64,000 nucleotides of DNA from Rhizobium sp. 11515TR (GCF_002277895.1 NZ_CP022999.1:248001-312000); one strand, 5' to 3'. Numbered from the stretch's first letter, positions 8,359-17,690 are shown. Notes: generated from the sequence alone by a model not told the origin. Program-made: numbers and translations.

Positions 8359-10416
8359 ATGACCCAGCGCTCGCTCGACCGCCTGATCCGACCCAAAACG
8401 ATCGCCGTCTTCGGCGGCAGAGAGGCACGGCGCGTCATCGAGCAATGCGACCGCATGGGATTTGCCGGCGAAATCTGGCCGGTGCATCCGACACAGGAAA
8501 ACGTGCTCGGCCGCCGCTGCTACAGGTCGGTCGCCGACCTGCCTGACGCGCCGGACGCCGCCTTCGTCGGCGTCAACCGGACGCTTACCGTCGATATCGT
8601 GAGGGAGCTCTCCGCCAGAGGCGCCGGCGGCGCCGTCTGTTATGCTTCAGGCTTCAGCGAGGCTGTGGCGGAACTGGCTGATGGCGCGGACTTGCAGCAA
8701 GCTCTTGTCCGGGCGGCTGACGCCATGCCGATCGTCGGGCCGAACTGCTACGGCATGATCAACGGGTTGGACGGCGCCCTGCTTTGGCCGGATCAGCATG
8801 GCATCGTGCGCAGCGAGCGCGGCGTCGCGATCCTTACGCAATCCTCCAACATCGCCATCAATCTCAGCATGCAGAGGCGCGGCTTGCCCATCAGCTACCT
8901 AATGACAGCGGGCAACCAAGCGCAGACCGGGCTGTCGGACCTTGCGCGGGCCGTTCTTGAAGACCCGCGTGTCACGGCCGTCGGTCTGCATATCGAAGGC
9001 TTCGGCGACATAAGGGCACTGGAAGCGCTTGCTATGCGCGCCAGAGAGCTGAAGAAGCCCGTCGTCGCACTGAAAGTCGGCAAATCCGAACAGGCGCAGC
9101 GCGCCACCGTCTCGCATACGGCCTCGCTTGCCGGCAGCGATGCGGTGGCCGGCGCCGTTCTCGACCGCCTCGGCATCGGTCGTGTCGAAACGCTGCCGGA
9201 GCTCATAGAGATGCTGAAACTCCTGCATGTTGCCGGCCCGCTGGAAAGCAATGCCATCTCCTCTATGAGCTGTTCGGGCGGTGAGGCCTCACTGATGGCG
9301 GATGCCGCCGTCGGCCGCACCGTCGAATTCCGTGCCCTGAAACCCGAACAGCTACCCGCCTTGCGCGCGAGCCTCGGCCAGATGGTGACGCTCTCCAATC
9401 CTCTCGACTATCACACTTTCGTCTGGGGCGATCTGGGTCGGCAGACGGAGGCTTTCAGCGCGATGTTCGCCGGCGACTATGCCCTCAATCTCCTCGTCCT
9501 CGACTTCCCACGCGAGGATCGTTGCGATGGCGCCGACTGGATGATTACGGTTGCGGCCGTTACCGCTGCTGCAAAGCAGACCGGTGCTCGCGCCGGCATT
9601 CTGGCGACCCTGCCGGAAAACATGCCGGAAGCGATTGCCGAACAGTTGATCGAAGCTGGGATCGTGCCGTTTTGCGGCATCAGCGAGACGTTAGCGGCTG
9701 CAGATATCGCCATCGGCATCGCAAAGGCCTGGAGTAGGCCACAGCTATTGCCGCTCCTTAACGCCTCCATTGCCGAAGGCGAGGTCGAGACCCTGAATGA
9801 AGCTGCCGCCAAGGCAGAGCTTGCCGCTGCGGGCCTCGCCGTCCCACTAGGCAGGATCGCCGCCACGGCGAGCGAAGCAGCCGATTGCGCGGAACAACTT
9901 GGATTCCCCGTCGCACTCAAGGCGCTTGGCGTCGAGCACAAATCCGATGTCGGTGCGGTCAAGCTCAACCTATGGGGTAGAAACGCCGTCAGAGACGCGG
10001 CGGAAGGCATGGCCGGTGTCGCACACGGATTCCTTGTCGAGCGGATGATCGACCGCCCCATCGCCGAGCTGATCGTTGGTGCGGTCCGCGATCCGGTCGT
10101 CGGCCTGACCCTGACGGTCGGCGCGGGCGGAATTCTCGTGGAATTGCTTGAGGATTCCGTCGTTTTGCCGCTCCCCGTGACGAAAGCCGAGGTTCTCGAG
10201 CGGATTTCACGGCTGAAGGTTCGGAAATTGATCGAAGGCTATCGCGGCAATGCAGGCAGCAGCCTCGAAATCGTTGCTGACGCCGTCCTATCAGCGGCAG
10301 AATATGTCGTAACGAACGCCGCACATCTTGAAGAACTAGACATTAATCCATTGATGGTTCTAGCAGAATCTCGGGGCGCCATTGCGGCGGATGCCCTCAT
10401 CCGGCGAAGGAGGTAG
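8359..10416 (+). CDS. ADP-forming acyl-CoA synthetase (CoA ligase of the butyrobetaine/carnitine island)
   Basis: A 685-aa single-chain NDP-forming acyl-CoA synthetase: CoA-binding domain (about 5-135), succinyl-CoA-ligase-like domain with the phospho-histidine loop VSHTASLAGSD (His253), and a C-terminal ATP-grasp domain (about 480-685). The start ATG at 8359 is 4 bp after the dehydrogenase stop. These enzymes make acyl-CoA from acid, CoA and ATP, releasing ADP and phosphate. It most likely activates gamma-butyrobetaine, crotonobetaine or carnitine. This replaces the AMP-forming CaiC ligase and CaiB CoA-transferase of the enterobacterial route. The exact acid is not readable from sequence. 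Confidence 0.88.
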   Translation: MTQRSLDRLIRPKTIAVFGGREARRVIEQCDRMGFAGEIWPVHPTQENVLGRRCYRSVADLPDAPDAAFVGVNRTLTVDIVRELSARGAGGAVCYASGFSEAVAELADGADLQQALVRAADAMPIVGPNCYGMINGLDGALLWPDQHGIVRSERGVAILTQSSNIAINLSMQRRGLPISYLMTAGNQAQTGLSDLARAVLEDPRVTAVGLHIEGFGDIRALEALAMRARELKKPVVALKVGKSEQAQRATVSHTASLAGSDAVAGAVLDRLGIGRVETLPELIEMLKLLHVAGPLESNAISSMSCSGGEASLMADAAVGRTVEFRALKPEQLPALRASLGQMVTLSNPLDYHTFVWGDLGRQTEAFSAMFAGDYALNLLVLDFPREDRCDGADWMITVAAVTAAAKQTGARAGILATLPENMPEAIAEQLIEAGIVPFCGISETLAAADIAIGIAKAWSRPQLLPLLNASIAEGEVETLNEAAAKAELAAAGLAVPLGRIAATASEAADCAEQLGFPVALKALGVEHKSDVGAVKLNLWGRNAVRDAAEGMAGVAHGFLVERMIDRPIAELIVGAVRDPVVGLTLTVGAGGILVELLEDSVVLPLPVTKAEVLERISRLKVRKLIEGYRGNAGSSLEIVADAVLSAAEYVVTNAAHLEELDINPLMVLAESRGAIAADALIRRRR

Positions 10417-10422
10417 CGGAAG

Positions 10423-11205
10423 TTGCAAGACCCCATTCGAACCCGCTCTGAAGACGACATCCTCGAAGTCATAATCGACCGGCCCAAGGCGAATGCCATC
10501 GATCTCGCGACCAGCCGCAAGATGGGGCTGATCTTTCGCGATTTCCGCGACAACCCGGATCTGCGCGTCGCCATCGTCACCGGCGCTGGCGAAAAGTTCT
10601 TTTCTGCCGGCTGGGATTTGAAGGCCGCGGCTGATGGTGACGCGGTCGATGGCGATTATGGCGTTGGCGGTTTCGGGGGCATGCAGGAACTGCGCGACCT
10701 CAACAAGCCGATCATCTGCGCCGTCAACGGCATCTGTTGTGGCGGCGGGCTGGAAATCGCTCTGTCAACCGATCTCATCATCGCCGCGCCGCACGCGACC
10801 TTCGCTTTGCCCGAGATCCGCTCCGGCACCGTCGCCGATGCGGCGTCGATCAAGCTTCCGAAGCGCATCCCCTATCATATCGCCATGGATATGCTGCTGA
10901 CCGGCCGGTGGCTCAATGTCGAAGAGGCGCATCGCTGGGGCTTCGTCAACGAGATCGTCATGGCCGACAAGCTGATGGACAGGGCCTGGGAACTCGCCCG
11001 CCTGCTCGCAAGCGGGCCGCCGCTGGTCTACGCAGCGATCAAGGAAATCGTTCGCGAAGCGGAGGGTTCGACGTTTCAAACTGCCATGAACAAGATCACC
11101 AAACGGCAGTTTGCAACGGTCGACTTCCTCTATTCGAGCGAAGATCAATTGGAAGGCGCACGGGCTTTTGCGGAGAAGCGAGCCCCCATCTGGAAAGGAA
11201 GGTAG
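10423..11205 (+). CDS. caiD: Crotonobetainyl-CoA hydratase (CaiD-like)
   Basis: A 260-aa crotonase-family protein. Long stretches agree with remembered E. coli CaiD, for example DRPKANAID, EKFFSAGWDLKAAA and the end FAEKRxPxWKGR; the length (261 in E. coli) matches too. The oxyanion-hole segments are FFSAGWDL (near 65) and GGGLEIALSTD (near 107). It hydrates crotonobetainyl-CoA to L-carnitinyl-CoA. Translation starts at TTG 10423, supported by AAGGAGGT nine bases upstream, and only 6 bp separate it from the ligase stop. It is the last enzyme gene before the transporter genes. Confidence 0.92.
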   Translation: MQDPIRTRSEDDILEVIIDRPKANAIDLATSRKMGLIFRDFRDNPDLRVAIVTGAGEKFFSAGWDLKAAADGDAVDGDYGVGGFGGMQELRDLNKPIICAVNGICCGGGLEIALSTDLIIAAPHATFALPEIRSGTVADAASIKLPKRIPYHIAMDMLLTGRWLNVEEAHRWGFVNEIVMADKLMDRAWELARLLASGPPLVYAAIKEIVREAEGSTFQTAMNKITKRQFATVDFLYSSEDQLEGARAFAEKRAPIWKGR

Positions 11206-11252
11206 GAGGCGGCAGCAACCGCTGAATTTCCCGCATGCTGGCGGGCAACAGG

Positions 11253-11283
11253 CTTCAGGCGGAAGAGGAACCGTGACCTGAAG
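11253..11283 (+). promoter_or_regulatory. Intergenic stem-loop before the first binding-protein gene
   Basis: CTTCAGG and CCTGAAG form a perfect 7-bp stem with a 17-base loop in the 127-bp gap between the hydratase and the binding protein. No U-run follows, so a processing or attenuation role is more likely than termination. Confidence 0.3.
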
Positions 11284-11332
11284 TGGCTTGCTCGATAGCT
11301 TTGTCAACACGGCAAGAAGAAGGAACAGGGGA

Positions 11333-12922
11333 ATGAACGACTATACGAAATATTTGACCAGCCGCGTCACCGCGGGCGGGCTTAGCCGCCGCGAATTCAT
11401 GGGACGCGCAATGGCCGCGGGCGTGACTTTGACGCTCGCTGACAAACTCTTTACTGAAAGCGCGATGGCAGCCGAACCGAAGCGAGGCGGTCATCTGAAG
11501 CTTGGCCTGGAAGGCGGTGCTGCAACCGATTCCAAGGATCCGGCGAAATTCCTGTCACAGGTCATGTTCTGCATCGGCCGTTGCTGGGGCGATATGCTGG
11601 TGGAATCACACCCGCTGACGGGTGCAGCCGTACCCTCGCTCGCCGAATCCTGGGAGCCATCGAAGGATGCCGCCACCTGGACCTTCAAGATCCGCAAGGG
11701 CGTCAAGTTCCACAATGGCAAGGATCTGACGATCGACGACGTTGTCGCCACGCTCAAGCGTCATACCGATGCGAAATCGGAATCGGGCGCGCTCGGCGTC
11801 GTGAAGTCGATCAAGGAGATCAAGGCCGATGGCGATAACCTCGTCCTGACGCTGACCGAGGGCAATGCCGACTTGCCGTTGCTTTTGACCGACTATCACC
11901 TGGTCATCCAGCCGAATGGCGGCTATGACGATCCCCTCGCCTCGATCGGCACCGGCCCCTACAAGCAGGTCAGCTTTGAGCCCGGCGTGCGCGCCACGTT
12001 CGAGCGCAACAAGGATGACTGGCGAACCGACCGCGGTTTCGTCGACAGCATCGAAATTATCTGCATGAACGATGCGACGGCGCGTATCGCGGCGCTTTCG
12101 TCCGGCCAGGTCCACTATATCAACCGCGTCGATCCGAAGACCGTGGATCTTTTGAAGCGCGCGCCGAACGTCGAGATCCTGGCCACCGCCGGCCGCGGTC
12201 ACTACGTCTTCATCATGCATTGTGACAAGGCGCCCTTTGACAACAACGACCTGCGTCTGGCGCTGAAATACGCCATGGATCGCGAGACGATGGTCAAGAA
12301 GATCCTCGGCGGCTACGGCAAGGTCGGCAACGACTTCCCGATCAACAGCACCTATGCACTCTTCCCCGAAGGGATCGAGCAGCGCAAATACGATCCCGAC
12401 AAGGCCGCCTTCCATTACAAGAAGTCCGGCCATAGCGGCTCGGTCTTGCTGCGCACATCGGAAGTCGCCTTCCCCGGCGCCGTCGATGCGGCCGTTCTTT
12501 ATCAGGAAAGCTGCAAGAAGGCCGGCATCAACATCGAGGTCAAGCGCGAGCCGGGCGACGGCTACTGGACGAATGTCTGGAACGTCCAGCCCTTCTCCAC
12601 CTCCTATTGGGGCGGACGACCGACGCAGGACCAGATGTATTCCACCGCCTATCTTTCGACGGCGGACTGGAACGACACGCGCTTCAAGCGACCCGACTTC
12701 GACAAGCTTCTGCTTCAGGCCCGCTCCGAACTGGACGAAGCCAAGCGCAAGGAGCTCTACCGCGCCATGGCGATGATGGTGCGCGACGAAGGTGGCGTCA
12801 TCCTGCCGATGTTCAACGATTTCGTGAACGCCTCCACTAAGCAGGTGAAGGGCTATGTCCACGATATCGGCAACGACATGTCGAACGGCTACGTCGCGAC
12901 CCGCGTCTGGCTGGACGCCTGA
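11333..12922 (+). CDS. Tat-exported ABC binding protein, peptide family (betaine/carnitine importer)
   Basis: A 529-aa solute-binding protein of the peptide/nickel class (SBP family 5). The N-terminus has a twin-arginine signal (SRREFMGR, residues 20-27) followed by a hydrophobic stretch and AMAAEPKRGG. The ATG at 11333 follows GAACAGGGGA; upstream in-frame codons lack a ribosome-binding site. It delivers substrate to the two permeases and the ATPase that follow. In a catabolic operon for butyrobetaine/carnitine, a trimethylammonium acid is the likely ligand, although the family is named for peptides. A close paralogue (roughly two-thirds identical by eye) is at 18761-20338. Confidence 0.87.
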   Translation: MNDYTKYLTSRVTAGGLSRREFMGRAMAAGVTLTLADKLFTESAMAAEPKRGGHLKLGLEGGAATDSKDPAKFLSQVMFCIGRCWGDMLVESHPLTGAAVPSLAESWEPSKDAATWTFKIRKGVKFHNGKDLTIDDVVATLKRHTDAKSESGALGVVKSIKEIKADGDNLVLTLTEGNADLPLLLTDYHLVIQPNGGYDDPLASIGTGPYKQVSFEPGVRATFERNKDDWRTDRGFVDSIEIICMNDATARIAALSSGQVHYINRVDPKTVDLLKRAPNVEILATAGRGHYVFIMHCDKAPFDNNDLRLALKYAMDRETMVKKILGGYGKVGNDFPINSTYALFPEGIEQRKYDPDKAAFHYKKSGHSGSVLLRTSEVAFPGAVDAAVLYQESCKKAGINIEVKREPGDGYWTNVWNVQPFSTSYWGGRPTQDQMYSTAYLSTADWNDTRFKRPDFDKLLLQARSELDEAKRKELYRAMAMMVRDEGGVILPMFNDFVNASTKQVKGYVHDIGNDMSNGYVATRVWLDA

Positions 12923-12965
12923 TGCCCGAAGCCGGGCGAAAACGCCCTCATCTCTGACACAGCCG

Positions 12966-12990
12966 GGACCGCGAAAGCTTTTCGCGGTCC
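12966..12990 (+). promoter_or_regulatory. Strong hairpin between binding-protein and permease genes
   Basis: GGACCGCGAAA-gct-TTTCGCGGTCC is a perfect 11-bp stem with a 3-base loop, 43 bp after the binding-protein stop. No T-run follows. Such hairpins usually protect the 3' end of the upstream message or attenuate transcription, giving more binding protein than membrane components. Confidence 0.55.
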
Positions 12991-13120
12991 TCCCGACGTT
13001 TCAAGCAATTCCCGGAAAAATGCTCTGCTGTTTTTCGTCCGAAATTGCGTAAAACAATAAGATTGAGCGGCTTAACGATTCCCATGAAACATGGAGCCGC
13101 TCTCAGTGCGAGGCATCGGC

Positions 13121-14128
13121 ATGTCCAATTCACCTCCCGGAACCGTTCTGCCGGGGCTGAGGTTCAAGCAGCGCTTTCCGCTGCTGTCCCTGATCATCGA
13201 GCGTTGCGTGCTCAGCATCATTTTGCTGTTTGCCGTCTCGGTCCTGATCTTCGGCGGCCTCGAAGCCCTGCCCGGCGATTTTGCAACCACTTATCTCGGC
13301 CAGTCGGCAACGCCGCAGGCGGTCGCCAATATCCGCGAAGAACTTGGCCTCAACCGGCCCGTTGTCACGCGCTACGTGGAATGGCTCGGCAATGCGGTTA
13401 AGGGCGATTTCGGCACCTCCTGGGCCAGCAAGAATTCCGTTGGCGAGCAGATCGGCAAGCGGCTCGGCAATTCGCTGTTTCTGGCCGGCTTCGCAGCCTT
13501 GATCTCGGTGCCTCTCGCCGTCTGTCTGGGAATGCTCGCCGTCCATTTCAGGAACCGGTTACCTGACAAGATCATCAATGTCATTTCGCTGGCGGCGATC
13601 TCGCTGCCGGAATTCTTCATCGGCTATCTCCTCATCATGTTCTTCTCGGTTAAATTCGGTATCGCGACCTTTCCTGCCACAGTTTTCGACGGCATGGGCT
13701 TCGTCGATCGGCTGAAGGCAATCGCGCTTCCCACGGCGACCCTGGTCCTTGTCGTGCTCGCGCACATGATGCGCATGACGCGAGCGGCCATTCTCTCGGT
13801 CATGTCCTCGGCCTATATGGAAACCGCCGAACTGAAGGGCCTCTCCGCCTTCCGCGCCATCGTCAAGCATGCCGCGCCCAATGCGCTAGCGCCGATCATC
13901 AACGTCATCGCGCTGAACCTCGCCTATCTCATCGTCGGGGTCGTCGTCGTCGAAGTCGTCTTCGTCTATCCCGGCATGGGCCAATACATGGTCGACGCGG
14001 TGACGGTGCGCGACATGCCCGTCGTCCAGGCATGCGGGCTGATTTTCGCCGCCGTCTACATCTTCCTCAATATGACGGCCGATATTCTCGCCATCATCGC
14101 CAACCCGCGTCTGAGGCATCCGCGATGA
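13121..14128 (+). CDS. ABC transporter permease, DppB/OppB type
   Basis: A 335-aa inner-membrane permease with six predicted helices and the DppB-type beginning (first helix near 30-50, then LEALPGDFATTYLG). The conserved EAA-like loop reads SAYMETAELKGLSAFRAIVKHAAPNAL. The ATG at 13121 is preferred because GAGG lies 7 bases upstream; an in-frame ATG at 13091 has no ribosome-binding site. It pairs with the permease starting at 14125 to form the membrane channel of the island's importer. Confidence 0.88.
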   Translation: MSNSPPGTVLPGLRFKQRFPLLSLIIERCVLSIILLFAVSVLIFGGLEALPGDFATTYLGQSATPQAVANIREELGLNRPVVTRYVEWLGNAVKGDFGTSWASKNSVGEQIGKRLGNSLFLAGFAALISVPLAVCLGMLAVHFRNRLPDKIINVISLAAISLPEFFIGYLLIMFFSVKFGIATFPATVFDGMGFVDRLKAIALPTATLVLVVLAHMMRMTRAAILSVMSSAYMETAELKGLSAFRAIVKHAAPNALAPIINVIALNLAYLIVGVVVVEVVFVYPGMGQYMVDAVTVRDMPVVQACGLIFAAVYIFLNMTADILAIIANPRLRHPR

Positions 14129-14952
14129 GATTGAGAGATATCCCCATCACCGCCTGGATCGGCATCATCGGTATACTGATCGCCTTCATCTGCGCGATCT
14201 TCGCCCCCTGGATCGCCCCTTTCGGCGAAACGGAAGTTGTCGGCAATGTCTGGCAGCCGGCCGATGCGCAATATTTCTTCGGGCTCGACAATCTCGGCCG
14301 CGATATCCTGTCGCGTCTGATCTACGGCACCCGCACGACCCTTTTCGTCGCGCTGGCGGCAACGATCATCTCCTTCTCGCTCGGCATCATCCTGAGCTTT
14401 ACCGCTGCCGTCTCGCGCGGATGGATCGACACGGTCTTTTCGCGCTTCAACGACCTGATGATGTCGATCCCGACGCTGATCTTCGCGCTGGTCGTGCTCG
14501 CCGTTCTGCCGCAGAACCTGATCGTGCTGATCCTCGTCATGGCCATCCTCGATTCCACCCGCGTCTATCGTCTCGGCCGTGCCGTGGCGCTCGATGTCGC
14601 TGTCATGGAATTCGTCGAAGCGGCGAAGCTGCGCGGCGAAGGCAAGATCTGGATCATCTTTCGCGAAATCCTGCCGAATACGCTGTCGCCATTGCTCGCA
14701 GAATTCGGGTTGCGCTTTGCCTTCTCGATCCTGTTTCTCTCCACCCTCTCCTTCCTCGGCTTGGGCATCCAGCCGCCGGCGGCCGACTGGGGCGGCATGG
14801 TCAAGGATAACAAGGACGGCATCATCTTCGGCATCTCCGCCGCCCTCGTGCCGGGCTCCGCCATTGCGGCACTCGCAATCTGTGTCAATCTGGTGGTCGA
14901 CTGGCTCCTAAGGCGCACCTCCAGCCTCAAGGGAGGGCGTGGCGATGCCTGA
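14125..14952 (+). CDS. ABC transporter permease, DppC/OppC type
   Basis: A 275-aa inner-membrane permease of the DppC type. It has an N-terminal helix (ITAWIGIIGILIAFICAIF), the conserved FGLDNLGRDILSRLIYGTR stretch and a C-terminal five-helix core with LGLGIQPPAADWG. The ATG at 14125 overlaps the previous stop (ATGA), showing translational coupling; the earlier in-frame ATG at 14032 lies inside the upstream gene. It is the partner of the 13121 permease. Confidence 0.88.
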   Translation: MRLRDIPITAWIGIIGILIAFICAIFAPWIAPFGETEVVGNVWQPADAQYFFGLDNLGRDILSRLIYGTRTTLFVALAATIISFSLGIILSFTAAVSRGWIDTVFSRFNDLMMSIPTLIFALVVLAVLPQNLIVLILVMAILDSTRVYRLGRAVALDVAVMEFVEAAKLRGEGKIWIIFREILPNTLSPLLAEFGLRFAFSILFLSTLSFLGLGIQPPAADWGGMVKDNKDGIIFGISAALVPGSAIAALAICVNLVVDWLLRRTSSLKGGRGDA

Positions 14953-16576
14953 GCTTCTTTCCGTTCGCGATCTCAAGATCGAGGCAACCAGCTATCCGCC
15001 TGGCGAGTCGCCCAAACGCGTCACCATCGTCGATGGCGTCTCCTTCGACTTGCAGAAAGGCAAAGTGCTCGGGCTGATCGGCGAGTCCGGCGCCGGGAAG
15101 TCCACCATCGGCCTTTCCGCCCTCGCCTACGGCCGTGGCGGCGCCGAAATCACCGGCGGCCAGGTATTGCTTGACGGCACCGACATCCTGCCGCTCGGCA
15201 AATCCGGCATCCGCGGGATTCGTGGCGCCCGGGTCTGCTATGTCGCGCAATCGGCAGCGGCCGCCTTCAATCCGGCGCATCGCTTGGGTGATCAGGTCAT
15301 TGAAGCAACTGTCAAACATGGCCTGATGACGAAGGAAGAAGCAAGAAAGCGCGCCCTCTATCTCTTCCGGGTGCTTGGCCTGCCCAATCCCGAAACATTC
15401 GGCGAGCGCTACCCGCATCAAGTCTCCGGCGGCCAGCTGCAGCGCGCCATGACCGCCATGGCGCTTTGCTCCAATCCCGAACTGATCGTCTTCGACGAAC
15501 CGACGACAGCGCTCGACGTCACCACGCAGATCGACGTGCTCGCGGCCATCAAACACGCCATCGAGGAGACGCATACGGCAGCCCTCTATATCACCCACGA
15601 CCTCGCCGTCGTCGCGCAGATTTCCGACGACATCATGGTGTTGAGGCATGGCAAGACGGTGGAATATGGCAGCGTCCAGCAGATCATCGAGGAGCCGCAG
15701 CAGGATTATACCCGCGCTCTGGTCAATGTTCGTCAGGAGGCCCGAGCCGAAGCCGCCGAGCAGACGAGCGCGCTTCTAAAAGTCGAGAATATCAGTGCCC
15801 AATATTCGAATGGTTTCAGAGTATTGCACGATGTTTCTCTACACGTTCCTAAAGGCCAGACTTTGGCGGTGGTCGGCGAATCCGGCTCCGGCAAGTCGAC
15901 GCTCGCACGTGTTATCACCGGCCTGCTACCCCCGAGCGATGGGCGGATTTCCTTTGACGGCAAGCCGTTGACGCCTGCCTTGAAAGACCGCTCGCGGCAG
16001 GAGCTACGCCGCATCCAGCTGATCTACCAGATGGCCGATACAGCGATGAACCCCCGCCAGACCGTGCGCGATATCATCGGCCGCCCGCTGACCTTCTATG
16101 ACGGCCTGCGTGGCGCTGCAAAGACCGCGCGTGTGAAGGAGCTGCTGGATCAGATCGAAATGGGCAACGGTTTCATCGACCGTTATCCGGCCGAGCTTTC
16201 CGGCGGCCAGAAGCAGCGTGTCGCCATCGCTAGAGCGCTTGCGGCCAAGCCGGAACTCATCCTTTGCGATGAGCCGACCTCGGCACTCGATCCGCTTGTT
16301 GCCGAAGGCATTTTGAAACTGCTCTTGAAGCTGCAGGAAGAGGCGCATCTCTCCTACGTCTTCATCACCCACGATATCGCCATCGTGCGCGCGATCGCCG
16401 ACAGCGTCGCGGTGATGCATCGCGGGAAGCTCGTTCGCTTCGGCCCGAAATCGCAAGCGCTTTCGCCGCCCTTCGACGATTACACCGACCTGCTTCTGAA
16501 ATCCGTTCCCGAGATGGAAATCGGCTGGCTGGAGCGCGTGCTGACGACCCGAAAGATGGAGAGCGCCGGAAATTGA
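14945..16576 (+). CDS. Double-domain ABC ATPase (DppD-DppF fused type)
   Basis: A 543-aa protein with two complete nucleotide-binding domains. The first has Walker A GESGAGKST (near 42) and signature VSGGQLQRA; the second has GESGSGKST (near 310) and LSGGQKQRV. Walker B and H-loop segments are present in both ([32 protein letters not shown]). It powers import by both permeases. The ATG at 14945 is chosen over an in-frame GTG at 14939 because GGGAGGG lies 7 bases upstream. It overlaps the permease gene by 8 bp and ends the operon, facing a convergent thioesterase gene 4 bp away. Confidence 0.9.
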   Translation: MPELLSVRDLKIEATSYPPGESPKRVTIVDGVSFDLQKGKVLGLIGESGAGKSTIGLSALAYGRGGAEITGGQVLLDGTDILPLGKSGIRGIRGARVCYVAQSAAAAFNPAHRLGDQVIEATVKHGLMTKEEARKRALYLFRVLGLPNPETFGERYPHQVSGGQLQRAMTAMALCSNPELIVFDEPTTALDVTTQIDVLAAIKHAIEETHTAALYITHDLAVVAQISDDIMVLRHGKTVEYGSVQQIIEEPQQDYTRALVNVRQEARAEAAEQTSALLKVENISAQYSNGFRVLHDVSLHVPKGQTLAVVGESGSGKSTLARVITGLLPPSDGRISFDGKPLTPALKDRSRQELRRIQLIYQMADTAMNPRQTVRDIIGRPLTFYDGLRGAAKTARVKELLDQIEMGNGFIDRYPAELSGGQKQRVAIARALAAKPELILCDEPTSALDPLVAEGILKLLLKLQEEAHLSYVFITHDIAIVRAIADSVAVMHRGKLVRFGPKSQALSPPFDDYTDLLLKSVPEMEIGWLERVLTTRKMESAGN

Positions 16577-16579
16577 AAG

Positions 16580-16604
16580 CTCAGCGCGTAAGGCGCGCGC
16601 TGAG
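16580..16604. terminator. Hairpin between convergent operons
   Basis: CTCAGCGCG and CGCGCTGAG form a perfect 9-bp stem with a 7-base loop between the ATPase stop (16576) and the 3' end of the convergent thioesterase gene; it covers that gene's last codons. It is symmetric and could act on both strands. No clear U-tract on either side, so termination efficiency is uncertain. Confidence 0.45.
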
Positions 16605-17690
16605 TTCGCGAGCGAGCGTACCGGCGTTGCGGCCGATAATCATGCTCTGATGGTTGCCGGCAACATCGACCCAGTTCGCATGCGTAAGAAAGCGCCCCCA
16701 TATGGTCTTGGGATCGCAATCGACCGGTGAGCCTTGCAGGCTGCGGTAGAAGGTCAGCTCGCCGTCGTAACGGCTTGGCTTGTAAAGGCCTTTCATGCGC
16801 AGAAGTTGTCTGGCAGCCGCATCATAAAGCGGCGGATAATCCCCCATCCATTGCGGCGCCAGTTCCGGATAATAGGCCGAATGCGGATCGGCGTAGCGGA
16901 AAGAAAGGGGTTTCAGTTTTTTTGCGAGGAATTCTCGTCGCCCGATAGCTGACCTACCGGTCTGAGCCGATGTTTGACGGCGTGGCTGAGGATCGGCTTT
17001 CCGTAGGTTCTTCTTTCTGGTTCGGGCTCGCCTCCAGCGTTGCCACATGAACCTGCTCCAGGTCATCAGGGGCCACTCCTGCTCGCCCAGCGGCGTATCG
17101 AGCATTCCTAGGAACGCGATCTTTCGCCCCTGTGCGCGCATGGCACGAGCAAGCTCCAGAGCAAAAACACCGCCGAAAGAATAGCCCAGCAACCGATAAG
17201 GTTCTCCGATCCCGGCTGCTTGCAACGCTTTCAGCGCGCTTTGAACCTCGTCTTCCACCGTTGCCGGATGCTGGCGGTCGCGATTGAGGGCCGTCAACGC
17301 AACACCAAGGATCGGCCCTGGAAAGCGGATTTCCTTGATCAATTGCTGCATTTCCAGGAAGCAGCTTGCTCCACCGGCAAATAGCAGTAGGGGCGCCATG
17401 CCATCCCCACCTCGGAGTTCTATGATTTTCGGCGAGACTGAAAGATCTTCGTGGTTGGAAATAGCAAGGCCGAGGGCATCAAGGGTGCGATGACGATAGA
17501 AGACGTTGACATCCAGCTCCTCGCCGGTTTCGCTCCACAAGCGCTTGATGAAATTCAAGACCCGGTTGACTGAAACAGCATCGGGAATGTCTGCGTCGTG
17601 GCGCAAATCAACCTTTGCTTCTTGCCGAAGCAGATCGCTGATGTAGGTGTGAGGGCCGGAATCTGCATCCGTTCTCACAGAGAAAAGCAT
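16581..17690 (-). CDS. Orphan carrier-like domain plus type I thioesterase (NRPS/PKS termination-like)
   Basis: A 369-aa protein. Residues 1-80 resemble a peptidyl/acyl carrier domain: helical, with a serine (Ser40 in PDAVSVNRVL) where the phosphopantetheine serine would fall and a following stretch like carrier helix III (FYRHRTLDALGLAI). The usual GGxS/DSL core is not conserved. Residues 95-369 are an alpha/beta-hydrolase thioesterase with nucleophile GYSFGG (Ser171) and a late histidine in AGNHQSM. This looks like the C-terminal end of a non-ribosomal peptide or polyketide synthetase, but no other assembly-line gene is in the window. It may be a remnant, an editing thioesterase, or part of a split pathway. 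Confidence 0.7.
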   Translation of the reverse strand: MLFSVRTDADSGPHTYISDLLRQEAKVDLRHDADIPDAVSVNRVLNFIKRLWSETGEELDVNVFYRHRTLDALGLAISNHEDLSVSPKIIELRGGDGMAPLLLFAGGASCFLEMQQLIKEIRFPGPILGVALTALNRDRQHPATVEDEVQSALKALQAAGIGEPYRLLGYSFGGVFALELARAMRAQGRKIAFLGMLDTPLGEQEWPLMTWSRFMWQRWRRARTRKKNLRKADPQPRRQTSAQTGRSAIGRREFLAKKLKPLSFRYADPHSAYYPELAPQWMGDYPPLYDAAARQLLRMKGLYKPSRYDGELTFYRSLQGSPVDCDPKTIWGRFLTHANWVDVAGNHQSMIIGRNAGTLARELSARLTR

